Assembly: GCA_020073605.1 (NCBI GenBank)
Contig: JAIQEW010000001.1
Span: 434,001 to 498,000 of the forward strand
Direction: 5' to 3'
DNA from: Terriglobia bacterium
GTDB lineage: Bacteria; Acidobacteriota; Terriglobia; Acidiferrales; UBA7541
Length of the DNA: 64,000 nucleotides
A program made the translations under genes and the position numbers. This document shows positions 35,802-44,628 of this stretch, one piece after another (the first letter of the stretch is position 1; each line of letters starts with the position of its first letter). The notes beneath the pieces were generated by a model. The model saw only the letters and a list, made by a program, of their open reading frames with translations. It had not been told where the DNA came from and did not search any database.

Positions 35802-37568
35802 CTACATCCACTTGTCGATCGAGACGCTGACTCCGTAGCTTAAGCACCCGCACTGGAAGAACGCGTTCGTCTGCCCGCCTACAACCACGACATTGATGTC
35901 GTCCAGGTGAGGCCAGCGCGGGATCATCGCGTCATCGGGCATCTTGTACCACGTCGCATAAGGCTCAAGGCCCTTGAGCGATCGCGGGTAGTCAAACCCG
36001 TATGCAAAGTCCCGACCCTTGTAATCCTTCACGGACTGAGTCGTGTTCTTGTAGAGCCAGTCGATGAGCTTCTCCTTTGTGTCGTAGCCGCGCTCATGCA
36101 GGCTCTGCGCGATCAGCGGATCGGCAACCACCAGCCCGCCGAAGAATCCAGTGAATACGCTGAAGAGGTCGCTGAACTGCTCCTCGTATTTTGGCGTGTC
36201 CGTGCTGGTTCCTCTGGCGCCCTGGCCCGGCACGATACCCAGCCCGCGAAACAGGCTGACCACGTTCTCCCCTGCCTTGAATCCCTTTTGCACGTGGAAA
36301 GGAGCCCAGGGGCTCGCGGCTTCATTTTCCGCGATGATTAGATTGTTGTAGTTGAGGTTGTTTCCCTGCGATCCCATATACGTGTCGCCGGGGATGCCGC
36401 CATTGGCGAGGTTCTTCGAAAGCAGCGTCCACGCGCGCCCGATCGTGGCGTTGGGGTGCGCGAACGGTCCCAGGGCGCCGATGCCGTAGTTCATGTCCAG
36501 CTTGTCGCGGATCGGCCCGTTGATCACCGCCGCGTATGCGAACGAGTTCGTGGAGCTCATTAGCGACGGCGTGCCGGACGATGCGATGGCTAGAATTGTG
36601 GGGAAGTATTCGGGCTTGCATCCGGCCATCACCGCGTTGATGGCCACCTGCTTTACGTTGTATTCCCACGGCGGGTACGCACCCCCGGCCATTTTCCCGA
36701 CCAGTTCATCCGGCTTGTGGCTCGTGCCCGCAAGCATCTCCGTGACCAGTTCCTCGGTCGGGACCACGATCGGCAGGAAATCAGTCATTCCATTGTCGGT
36801 GTAAAACTGCTGGAGGTTGCGTGCGGTGTCCGGCCCATATTTCTCCGGCCCGACCGACACGCGGACCATCCCTGTCTTCTTCTCGTCGTCCGTGAGCGGC
36901 AGGGTCAGCGCATCGACGATTTCCTTCATCATCGGCTTGCCGCTGACGGGATCGTTTCCTTCAACGTACGCGCGGAGCTGCTCGGGAGTCTTTGATGCCA
37001 CGGGATGAGGGGTGAAGGTGATGCGCTCGTGCGGCATGCCCCGCTTCGCCACGTTCAGGATCGCCAGATCCTTGAACGCCTTGGTGACAAGGGGAGTGGT
37101 CGGAACGCCCAGCTTTTCAACGCTTATGCAGTGACCGACGGTCGCTGGAGTGCAGGTGCTTCAATGGCCGATGGCCATGATCGCCGCATGGCCCTTTTCC
37201 TTGATCTCTTTCCACAGCGCGGGATCATCCTCCGCGTACGGCCCCGCCTTTCGCTTGAAGACGACGGTAACGCTGGGCATATTTCGATTGAACCAGAGCT
37301 GGATCTGGTTCAGAAGAAATCCTCCGCCCTCGAATCCAGTGTCCACGAGATACACCGTTTTCCCGTCCAGGCTGCCGAGCCGCGGCGCCATGGGAATCAG
37401 TTGGATGGGCGGCGGTGTTCCCTTTGGATTGAGCCCCTCGATTCTCGGCTCCGCAGCGGACGCTTTCGCGGGCTTGGAACTGATCTTCTTCTGCTGAGCC
37501 TCAGCAGTGGCGCCGGCCAGAAGAGCGGGCGAGAGACCCAGGAGTGAGAGCATCTTTCTTCTGTTCAT
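35802..37568 (-). CDS. UGSC-family selenoprotein, copy A (in-frame TGA read as Sec136)
   Basis: Read through the TGA at 37161-37163, this is one 588-residue protein. ATG 37568 begins a Tat-type signal, MNRRKMLSLLGLSPALLAG, with AEAQ as possible cleavage site. A Rossmann-like UGSC domain (GKTVYLVDTGF; AAIMAIGH) is interrupted by TGA and continues without a break: STCTPATVGHC, then GVPTTPLVTKAFKDL. Sec136 and Cys139 form a UxxC redox pair at the family's [Sec/Cys]GSC position. The second half (from about residue 250) is the domain usually found with UGSC proteins, with INAVMAGCKPEYFP, NGPIRDKLDMNYGIGALGPF and AENEAASPWAPFHVQKGF. Function of the family is unknown. A conserved hairpin follows the TGA. 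Selenocysteine machinery genes are not in the window. Confidence 0.87.
37129..37147 (-). promoter_or_regulatory. Candidate bacterial SECIS hairpin, copy A
   Basis: In the mRNA, CAGCGACCGTCGGTCACTG folds as CAG/CUG, one C-A mismatch, GACC/GGUC, loop GUC. The loop starts 21 nt after the UGA and its first base is G, which fits the bacterial SECIS rules (loop 16-37 nt away, G in the first two loop bases). The same 19 bases occur in all three copies. Confidence 0.75.
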
Positions 37569-37627
37569 GGGAGCACCTTTCGCAGCAATGGATTCGCGGG
37601 GATCCTTCCTCACCCGGAACGGTCTCA

Positions 37628-37657
37628 CTTATAGCCCCGCGGGGGATGAGATTGCAA
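37628..37657 (-). promoter_or_regulatory. Candidate sigma-70-type promoter, selenoprotein copy A
   Basis: On the minus strand TTGCAA is followed after 18 bases by TATAAG, about 60 bases before the ATG at 37568. Copy C has the same two hexamers with the same spacing in a region otherwise only partly alike. Confidence 0.55.
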
Positions 37658-37736
37658 CTCGATCGGCTTGGGATGTTCCGTCACCACGCGGCGCCTCAGA
37701 GCACTGGTCGCGATCCACGGGGGCCGGAAAAACGAA

Positions 37737-37760
37737 GCCCGGAGGCCTGAGCCTCCGGGC
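37737..37760 (-). terminator. Rho-independent terminator of selenoprotein copy B
   Basis: A perfect 10-bp stem GCCCGGAGGC/GCCTCCGGGC with a 4-base loop, followed on the minus strand by TTCGTTTTT. It lies 43 bases past the stop of copy B, so copies A and B are separate transcripts. Confidence 0.85.
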
Positions 37761-37802
37761 TTTGGAATGCTTGGCTAGCGCCTGCTACCGCCGGCGATGC
37801 GC

Positions 37803-39545
37803 CTACGTCCACTTGTCGATCGAGACGCTGAGTTGGTACCTCATGTTCGCGATCTGGTGGTACGGGTTCGTCTGGCCGCCGACGACGACGAAGTTGAACA
37901 TGTCGGCGCGGGCGAAGCGCGGGATCATCGTGCCGTCCGGAATCTGCTGCCCGCGCGGAGGGCCGCTGAACAGCATGGTCTTGATGTCGTTGATGTTGAC
38001 CAGCGTGTTCTTCTGGAGCCAGTCGGCGAGATCTTCCTTGGTCTTGTAGCCGAGATCGCCGAGGCCGTTGGCGACCAGCGGATCCACGAGAACGAGCGCG
38101 CCGTACATATTCGCGAACGGCGTGGTGTTCCAACTGATCGCTTCGTGGAAGTGCGGCACCGGCTTCATGCCCAATCCCTTGCCGCCCTGGCCCTGCGAGA
38201 TGCCGAATCCCATGAAGAAGCTGACCACGCTTTCCTCTTTCTTGAAGCCTCTCTGCACGTGGAAAGGAGTCCAAGGGCTGTCCTTCTCGTTCTCCGGGAT
38301 GATGAGGTTGCTGAAGTTGACGACGTTCCCTTGCGAGCCCATGTACGTTTGTCCGCAAACTCCGCCATCGCAGAAGTTCCTGGACATGATCGTCCACGCG
38401 CGGCCGATCGAGGAGTTGGCCTGGTTGAAGGGTCCCATCGCGCCGATGCCGTAGTTCATGTTGAGCTTGTCGCGAACCGGCCCGTTGATCACTGCGGCGG
38501 AGACGAGGGAGTTCGTCGAGCTAAAGAGCGCCGATATTCCCGTCGAGGCGATTGCCAGAAGCGTGGGGAAATAGTCCGGCGTCGCTCCGGCCATCACGGC
38601 GTTGATCGCCGCATGCTTCACGGTGTACGACCACTCCGGAAAAGCGCCCTTGGCAGGAGACATCTTGCCGAGCACTTCATCGGGAGAGTGGCTGGTGCCC
38701 TTGAGCATCGCGTCCACTTTTTCTTGCGTGGGAATGATGATCGGCAGGTAATCCGTCATTCCGTTATCGAGAAAATACTGCTGCAGGTTGTCCGCCGTAT
38801 CGACGTACGTGGGCGGGCCGACGGAAGGTGTCGTCGTTCCCGATTTGCTTTCGTCGGCGGTCAGCGGACTTGTGAGCGCGTCAACAACTTCCTTCATCAG
38901 GGGCTTGCCGCTGACGGGGTCTTTGCCCTCGAGATACTCATACATTTGCGCTTCCGACTTGCCCCACACGGGATGTGGAGTGAAGCAGATGCGTTCGAGC
39001 GGCATGCCTCGCTTGGCTGCGTTTGATTTCGCCAGATCCTTGAACGCAATCGTGACCAGGGGAGCGGTCGGAATGCCCATTTTTTCGATTTCCATGCAGT
39101 GACCGACGGTCGCTGGGGTGCAGGTGCTTCAATGCCCAATCGCCATGATAACGGCGTTGCCTTTGTCTTTGATCTCCGCGCGGAGTTTGGGATCGTCGTC
39201 GCCGTATCCGCCGGCCTTGAGCCGGTAAACGGTGGTCACGCTGGGCATGTTCTTCTTGAACCAGACCGAAATCTGATTCAGGAAGAGATCGGCGCTCGGG
39301 AAGCCGTCCGAGACGAGGTACACGGTCTTGTTTTCCAGCGTGCTGAGGCGAGGCGCCATGGGGATCAGCGTGATCGGGGGCGGGATGCCTCGCGGGTTGA
39401 GCGCTTCGAGCTTCGCGGGTCCCGCGGCGGCCTTGGCGGCTTTTGCAGTCTTCGCCTTGGCCTGCTGCGCCTCGGCGGTTGCGCCAGCCAAAAGCGCCGG
39501 ACTCGCGCCGAGCAGCGATAGAATCTTTCGCCTGTTGATCTTCAT
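37803..39545 (-). CDS. UGSC-family selenoprotein, copy B (in-frame TGA read as Sec139)
   Basis: The second tandem copy, 580 residues from ATG 39545 when the TGA at 39129-39131 is read as selenocysteine. It has the Tat-type start MKINRRKILSLLGASPALLAG, an Ala/Lys-rich spacer, and the UGSC core KTVYLVSDGF, AVIMAIGH, Sec139, STCTPATVGHC, GIPTAPLVTIAFKDL. The C-terminal domain shows INAVMAGATPDYFPTLLAIAST and NGPVRDKLNMNYGIGAMGPF. It is the most divergent of the three (for example SKSEAQMYEY region and VCGQTYMGSQGN), yet the bases around the TGA are nearly identical to the others. The segments before and after the TGA are in the same frame, and no ribosome site precedes the first ATG after it. 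Confidence 0.87.
39097..39115 (-). promoter_or_regulatory. Candidate bacterial SECIS hairpin, copy B
   Basis: Identical to the hairpin of copy A (CAGCGACCGTCGGTCACTG), at the same distance from the UGA. One base just before the stem differs (ACC instead of ACT codon), outside the paired region, which suggests that the stem itself is constrained. Confidence 0.75.
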
Positions 39546-39673
39546 GAGTTTCCCTGGCTCCTTTTCGTCATTCCCGGAGATCGGATCTCTCAACGACCGG
39601 AATCATACACGAATTTCACGCGGCGACGGCTGACCTCGCCCGGGCGCACGCTCAGAAGCTAACAGCGCCTTCG

Positions 39674-39745
39674 CTACGCCCGCTTGTCAATTGAGACGCT
39701 CAGCCTATACGTCAGGTTTCCGAGTTGAGAGAACGCGTTCGCCTT
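39674..39745 (-). pseudogene. Remnant of a fourth UGSC selenoprotein gene (C-terminus only)
   Basis: On the minus strand, codons ending in TAG at 39674-39676 read NAFSQLGNLTYRLSVSIDKR plus A. This aligns with the ends of copies A-C (for example NAYPQAGNLSYGVSISIDKW in copy C). Before NAF the match fades within a few codons, and the copy C stop is only about 35 bases further on. It is therefore a truncated leftover of another tandem copy. Confidence 0.75.
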
Positions 39746-39780
39746 CCTCTGCCAATTCCTCAGCCGGAAAGAAACCTCGC

Positions 39781-41544
39781 TCACATCCACTTATCAATCG
39801 AGATGCTTACTCCATAACTTAGATTCCCGGCCTGCGGATATGCATTCGTTTGCCCGCCGGTCACCACGATGTTGAAACTCTCCGGCCTCGGGAAGTGCGG
39901 GATCACCGCATCGTCCGGCAGCTTGTACCACGTCGCAAACGGTTCTCTTCCCTGAAGCGCCTGCGGGTACTCGAACAGATAGGAATAGTTCCTGCTTTTG
40001 TAGTCTTTCACCGTCTGCGTCGTGTTCTTGTAGAGCCAGGCGATCAGCTTTTCCTTCGTGTCGTAGCCCTGCTCCTTCAGACGCACGGCCACCAGCGGAT
40101 CGGCAATGATCAGCGCACCGAAAAATCCGGTAAAAGTGCTGAAGAGATCGCTCAGCTGATAGTCGAACTGCACGTTTTCGTTGGCGCTGCTTCCCCGGGC
40201 CACTTGCCCTGGAACAACGCCGAGTCCGCGGAACAGGCTGACCACATTCTCTTCCTTCTTAAAGCCTCGCTGGACGTGGAAGGGCGGCCATGGGCTGGCC
40301 TCTTCGTTCTCCGCGATCACAACGTTGTTGTAGTTGAGATTGTTACCGAGAGAGCCCAGATACGTGTCGCCGGGAATTCCGCCGTTCCCCAGATTCTTCG
40401 AAAGCAGCGTCCACGCGCGCCCGATCGTCGCGTTCGCCTGTGCGAACGGGCCCAGCGCGCCGATTCCATAGTTGAACTCGAGCTTGTCGCGGATGGGCCC
40501 GTTGATGATCATGGCGAACGCGAAGGAATTCGTGGAGCTAAAGAGCGAAGCGACTCCGCTGGAGGCGATCGCCAGGACGATCGGGAAGTATTCCGGCCTG
40601 CATCCCGCCATTACGGCGCTCGCAGCCACTTGCCGGACCGTGTAGCTCCACGCCGGATAGGCGCCCGCCGCCATTTTGCCGACGACCTCGTCGGGTTTGT
40701 GGCTAGTGCCCTTGAGCATCGCCTCGACTTTTTCCTGCGTGGGCAGAATGATCGGGAGGAAATCGGTGTAACCGTTGTTCAGATAGAATTCCTGCAGGTT
40801 GTCCGCGGTGTCCGTAAACGTTGGCGGGCCGACGGAAACGTTGACCGTCCCCGATTTCTTCTCGTCGTCACTCAGCGGCACCGTCAGCGCGTCGGTGACT
40901 TCCTTCATCAGCGGTTTTCCGCTGACGGGATCCGGTCCATCAACGTACACGCGCAGCTCTTCGGGAGTCTTGCCCCACACCGGATGCGGCGTGAAGCAGA
41001 TGCGCTCGTGGGGCATTCCCCGTTTCGCGGCGTTCAAAATCGCGAGATCCTTGAACGCCTTCGTGATCATCGGGGCACTTGGGATGCCCATCTTTTCAGT
41101 TGTTATGCAGTGACCGACGGTCGCTGGAGTGCAGGTGCTTCAATGCCCGACGGCCATGATGACCGCGTTGCCCTTTTCCTTGATTTCCTTCCAGAGCTTC
41201 GGGTCATCTTCCGCGTAGGGGCCGGCTTTTCTCCTGAACACGACCGTGACGCTCGGCATGTTTCTGCCGAACCAGGCCTCGACCTGGTGCAGAAGCATAT
41301 CCGAGCCGTGGAATCCTGTGTCGACGAGATAGACGGTCTTGCCTTCGAGGGTGTCGAGGCGCGGCGCCATCGGTATGAGCTGTATCGGCGGTGGCGTGCC
41401 TTTGGGGTTGACGGCGGTAATCTTTCCCTGGCCGGCGTCCGGGGTAGCTGCTTTGTTGCCTGGCTTTTGTTGAGCAGTGGCGCGAGAGTCGGCCAGAAGC
41501 GCCGGGGACATCCCGAGCAAAGACAGTAACTTCCGCCTGTTCAT
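39781..41544 (-). CDS. UGSC-family selenoprotein, copy C (in-frame TGA read as Sec135)
   Basis: The third tandem copy, 587 residues from ATG 41544 with GGAAGGA about 8 nt upstream. The TGA at 41140-41142 is read as Sec135. The Tat-type signal is MNRRKLLSLLGMSPALLADS. The UGSC core is GKTVYLVDTGFHGSDMLL, AVIMAVGH, Sec, STCTPATVGHC, GIPSAPMITKAFKDL. The C-terminal domain has VMAGCRPEYFPIVLAIASSG, NGPIRDKLEFNYGIGALGPF and AENEEASPWPPFHVQRGF. It is closer to copy A than to copy B. A cysteine absent from copy A occurs in RICFTPHPVWG (also in B). It is divergent from the NTF2-like gene. Confidence 0.88.
41108..41126 (-). promoter_or_regulatory. Candidate bacterial SECIS hairpin, copy C
   Basis: Same 19 bases, same fold and same 21-nt distance from UGA to loop as in copies A and B, although sequence immediately beyond the stem (ATAACAACT here, ATGGAAATC in copy B) is not conserved. 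Confidence 0.75.
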
Positions 41545-41621
41545 GGGCCCGTCCTTCCAGGTTGGCTCATACAATGGCTTCGACGGCACATCCCACGCCG
41601 CGGTTACATCATGCCGCCTCG

Positions 41622-41651
41622 CTTATAGCCTCCCCGCCAAAGGAATTGCAA
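41622..41651 (-). promoter_or_regulatory. Candidate sigma-70-type promoter, selenoprotein copy C
   Basis: TTGCAA, an 18-base spacer and TATAAG on the minus strand, about 78 bases before ATG 41544. Hexamers and spacing equal those of copy A. For copy B I found only a weak TATGAT-like -10. Confidence 0.55.
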
Positions 41652-41804
41652 GTATTTTGCATTGGCAGTGATTCCTGATGCGTTGCGCCGATCCCGAATC
41701 ACCGAGTCGAAGCACCAGCATTGACGCACGGCTTGGAGGGCGCTATCGTGGCGGCCCGTCAGGCAGTCAAGCACTCAAAGTCGACAGCCGCAGGAGAGTG
41801 GCTG

Positions 41805-42845
41805 ATGAAGAAGATCTTCCTTTCGATCGCGATAGCCCTGCTGTTCGCCTTGGCAATTCTCGATACAAAGATCGCCGCTGCGCAACCGGCTCCGCAACAA
41901 AGCCCGGCACCCGCCTGGAACGCGGCGGCCGTCAAGGAGTGCGACCGGGCGTGTCTGGTTGGGATCATGGACGGCTACATGAACGCCATCTTCAAGCATG
42001 ATCCCAAGGCTGTACCCCCGCTGGCGCTGGACGTCCGGATGACTGAAAACACCGGGCAAATGGACGTCGGCGAGGGACTGTTGTGGCGGTCGAGAGTCGA
42101 GCCGACCAGCTTCAAGATCTACGTCGCCGATCCGGTCGCTGGCCAGGTTGTCGAGCAGGCGCGATTGAAAATCCAGGGTCAGGACGCGCTGGTGGCGGTG
42201 CGCTTGAAAATCGACCGCGGCAAAATTCTGGAGATCGAGCAGCTCTGGGCTCGAAACATCGATCAGACCGCGATCCCGCTGCTGACGACGCCCCGTGAGA
42301 CGCTGGTGAACGACGTTCCCGCTTCGCAGAGGACCTCGCGAGAAGTTTTGCTTCGCGCGGCCAACTCGTATTTCGACGCGTTGGAGGGCGACGACGGCAG
42401 CATCGCGGCGTTTGCCGACGATTGCGTGCGGCATGAGAACGGCTATCAGACGGTGAACAATCCGCCGCCGGGAGGGCGGATGATGCCCGCCCCGATGCTT
42501 CCGAATCCGGACACGGAGCAGGGCAAGGCGCAACTCAAATTCAGCATGATGACGTGCAAACAGCAGATCGATAGCAAGACCTTCGCCTATATGAAGCACA
42601 TCCGTCCGCGGAGGGCGCTGATTATCGACGAACAGAAGGGATTGGTGGCGACGTTCCCGTTGTTCGTCCACGACGGGACCAAGCGCGGCGCTCCGCCGGA
42701 CGCGCCTCCGGGCATGCTGCAGAATCTGGTGACCATGGAAACCTTCGGAATCCGCGGCGGGCTGATCCACGAAGTGGAGGCATTCCCGTTCGTCACGATT
42801 CCTTACGGGCTGGGGAACGGCTGGTCGCCGGGTTCGGGCCGCTGA
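41805..42845 (+). CDS. Secreted NTF2-like (SnoaL-type) protein, unknown function
   Basis: The 346-residue protein starts at ATG 41805 after GGAGAG, with a signal peptide (KKIFLSIAIALLFALAIL, cleavage near AAAQP). The mature part looks like two cystatin/NTF2-like units: one from KECDRACLVGIMDGYMNAIFKH to about residue 155, one from EVLLRAANSYFDALEGDDGS to the end, including FADDCVRHENGYQT and RRALIIDEQKGLVATFPLFV. Such tandem units occur in fungal and bacterial secreted proteins near oxidative pathways (DUF8021-like). Enzymatic activity cannot be assigned. It diverges from selenoprotein copy C, so a link to that array is possible but unproven. Confidence 0.75.
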   Translation: MKKIFLSIAIALLFALAILDTKIAAAQPAPQQSPAPAWNAAAVKECDRACLVGIMDGYMNAIFKHDPKAVPPLALDVRMTENTGQMDVGEGLLWRSRVEPTSFKIYVADPVAGQVVEQARLKIQGQDALVAVRLKIDRGKILEIEQLWARNIDQTAIPLLTTPRETLVNDVPASQRTSREVLLRAANSYFDALEGDDGSIAAFADDCVRHENGYQTVNNPPPGGRMMPAPMLPNPDTEQGKAQLKFSMMTCKQQIDSKTFAYMKHIRPRRALIIDEQKGLVATFPLFVHDGTKRGAPPDAPPGMLQNLVTMETFGIRGGLIHEVEAFPFVTIPYGLGNGWSPGSGR

Positions 42846-42890
42846 TCTAATTCGAATCGAAGCCGAAGCGACCGGGAAGACAGGCTAGAG

Positions 42891-44192
42891 CTATCGCTCG
42901 GTGAATTCCTCGCTGTGGGTGACGAACTCGGGGTAGGCGCCCGCGCCGAGTTCATAGAGGTCCATGCCCTGGCGTTCGCCCTCGGCGGCGACGCGCTGCG
43001 AGTAAACGCGGTCGAGGAGCCAGTTCAAGCCGTAGGTCAGCGGCAAAACAAAACCGATCAGCGTTGCGATTCCCACCAGCTGCGCGAGCCACTGGCCCGG
43101 ATGACCGCTCGCGGATATCTCCGCGAACAATCCCACAGACAGCACACCCCATAGCCCGCCCATCGCGTGCGCTGATATCGAGCCCCCCGGATCGTCCACC
43201 GACATTTGCACCTCGAACCATCCGACGGAAAACGTGACCAGCACTCCCGCTGCGAGCCCGATTGCCGCCGCTGCCGCTGGGTTCACAAACGCGCAGCCGG
43301 CGCTGCTGGCCGCGAGCCCGCCGATCCAGCCATTGGCCGTAAGCGAAGCGTCCGGCTTGCCGTAGCGCGTGTGCGTGATCGCCGCCGCCGTCAGTCCGGC
43401 CACCGCCGCGGTCAACGTGGTGTTGATGGCGACCAGGACAACGCGTCCCGGCGGTGCGCCGTTAAACAAAATGGCACCCGCAGAATTCAAGCCCAGCCAT
43501 CCCACCCACGCCAAAAGGCAGCCGAACAACACGAAGACGCCGTTGTGGCCGGGTATCGCGCTCGGCATTCCGTCGTGGGTGTATTTCCCGCGGCGAGCGC
43601 CGAGAATCCATGCGATCGAAAGCGCAGTAAGGCCGCCCACTGCTTGTATCGTGCTGGCGCCTCCCGTGTCCACGAAGCCCTGCCCCAGCCCGTAATTCGT
43701 CCCGAGTTGCGCGAGCCATCCGCCGCCCCACACCCAGTGTGCGAAGAGCGGATACGTCCATCCGGCGAGCACGGCCGTCGAAGCGCAGCACGCTCCCAGG
43801 CGCCAGCGATCGGCTCCGCTGCCGAGCGGTATCATCGCCGCCAATCCCACGCTGAACATTCCGAGCAACGCGGCGAGCGATGCGGGAGAGCCTTCGAAAA
43901 CTTGATGACGCAAGAAAAGCGGCCCGGCTGCGATCCAATCCCAGCTCTTGCCGGAGAAGCTCACGCTGTGCGACGGCCCGCCGACGAAACCCTGCCAGGC
44001 GAAGCCGCACACGAAATACACCGTGGCCGCAATCGCAACGACGCACAACGAGGACATCATCAGATGCGCCGCGCTGCGCGAGCGCCCAAGTCCCGCATTG
44101 ATCAAGGCAAGCCCGGCGCCGGCGCATGGGACGAGGAATATCAGAACCACGCAGAGTGCCGCAGCGGTGTCGGTGAGAGCGGGGGCGGGCAT
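42891..44192 (-). CDS. Ammonium transporter family protein with variant pore
   Basis: The 433-residue protein has about eleven transmembrane helices and Amt/Mep/Rh signatures. FVDTGGASTIQAVGGLTAL carries the conserved Asp175, and DDPGGSISAHAMGGLWGV the second pore histidine, His342. The first pore histidine (His168 of E. coli AmtB) is replaced by Gln183. Transport, altered selectivity, or sensing are all possible. The true start is ATG 44192, which shares one base with the stop of a small membrane protein gene (TGATG), so translation is coupled. No glnK gene is adjacent. Confidence 0.92.
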   Translation of the reverse strand: MPAPALTDTAAALCVVLIFLVPCAGAGLALINAGLGRSRSAAHLMMSSLCVVAIAATVYFVCGFAWQGFVGGPSHSVSFSGKSWDWIAAGPLFLRHQVFEGSPASLAALLGMFSVGLAAMIPLGSGADRWRLGACCASTAVLAGWTYPLFAHWVWGGGWLAQLGTNYGLGQGFVDTGGASTIQAVGGLTALSIAWILGARRGKYTHDGMPSAIPGHNGVFVLFGCLLAWVGWLGLNSAGAILFNGAPPGRVVLVAINTTLTAAVAGLTAAAITHTRYGKPDASLTANGWIGGLAASSAGCAFVNPAAAAAIGLAAGVLVTFSVGWFEVQMSVDDPGGSISAHAMGGLWGVLSVGLFAEISASGHPGQWLAQLVGIATLIGFVLPLTYGLNWLLDRVYSQRVAAEGERQGMDLYELGAGAYPEFVTHSEEFTER

Positions 44193-44371
44193 CACTCGCG
44201 CTCACCTCGCTGCGCGGGATGCGCACGAATCACGAGCACGAGGCCGAGGATTTCCACGCCGATACCGGCCAGCACGAAGGCGGCGCGCGGCGCCTCCACA
44301 ACCAGCAACGCGACCGCCGTTATCACGATCGCCCAGCCGGCCAGGAGTAGAAGAAAGCCCAGAATCTTCAT
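44192..44371 (-). CDS. Small two-helix membrane protein upstream of the ammonium transporter
   Basis: A 59-residue protein starting MKILGFLLLLAGWAIVITAV at ATG 44371, with two hydrophobic helices separated by EAPR and a charged tail (RAHPAQRGERE). Its TGA overlaps the ATG of the ammonium transporter gene (TGATG). The tight coupling, hydrophobic pattern and AGGTC-like ribosome site (CGAGGTC) support a real gene. The family is not recognised; an accessory role for the transporter is only a guess from position. Confidence 0.65.
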   Translation of the reverse strand: MKILGFLLLLAGWAIVITAVALLVVEAPRAAFVLAGIGVEILGLVLVIRAHPAQRGERE

Positions 44372-44628
44372 GCAGCAAGACCTCGAGCGTTGCGGTGCGA
44401 ATCCACTGCGGCAATCATTTCCACGGCTAAAATATCACTGTTGTGCTCGACGGGGAGACAACAAAGAACTGCATGAGGCGACCGCCGCTCACGCGGCCGC
44501 TAGCGTAGCACTTGCGCGGAAACCCATCCACACGATTCTTGCCGCGTTGTCTGCGGCGGTCCGAAAACAAAAATGGCGGAAAGCGGATTGGTTCTCCGCT
44601 CCCCGCCGAGTGTTCCTTTGATTGCTGG

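Noticed and set aside
35802-37052. Reading the selenoprotein halves as separate genes (35802-37052 with 37161-37568, and the equivalents in copies B and C)
   Set aside because: The halves share one frame, the domain core spans the TGA, and the first ATGs after the TGA have no ribosome site. The same split in three diverged copies is not explained by chance or sequencing error.
44202-44414. A 70-residue minus-strand frame upstream of the ammonium transporter
   Set aside because: Arg/Gly-rich and without features; the overlapping 59-residue frame has two clear membrane helices and the TGATG coupling.
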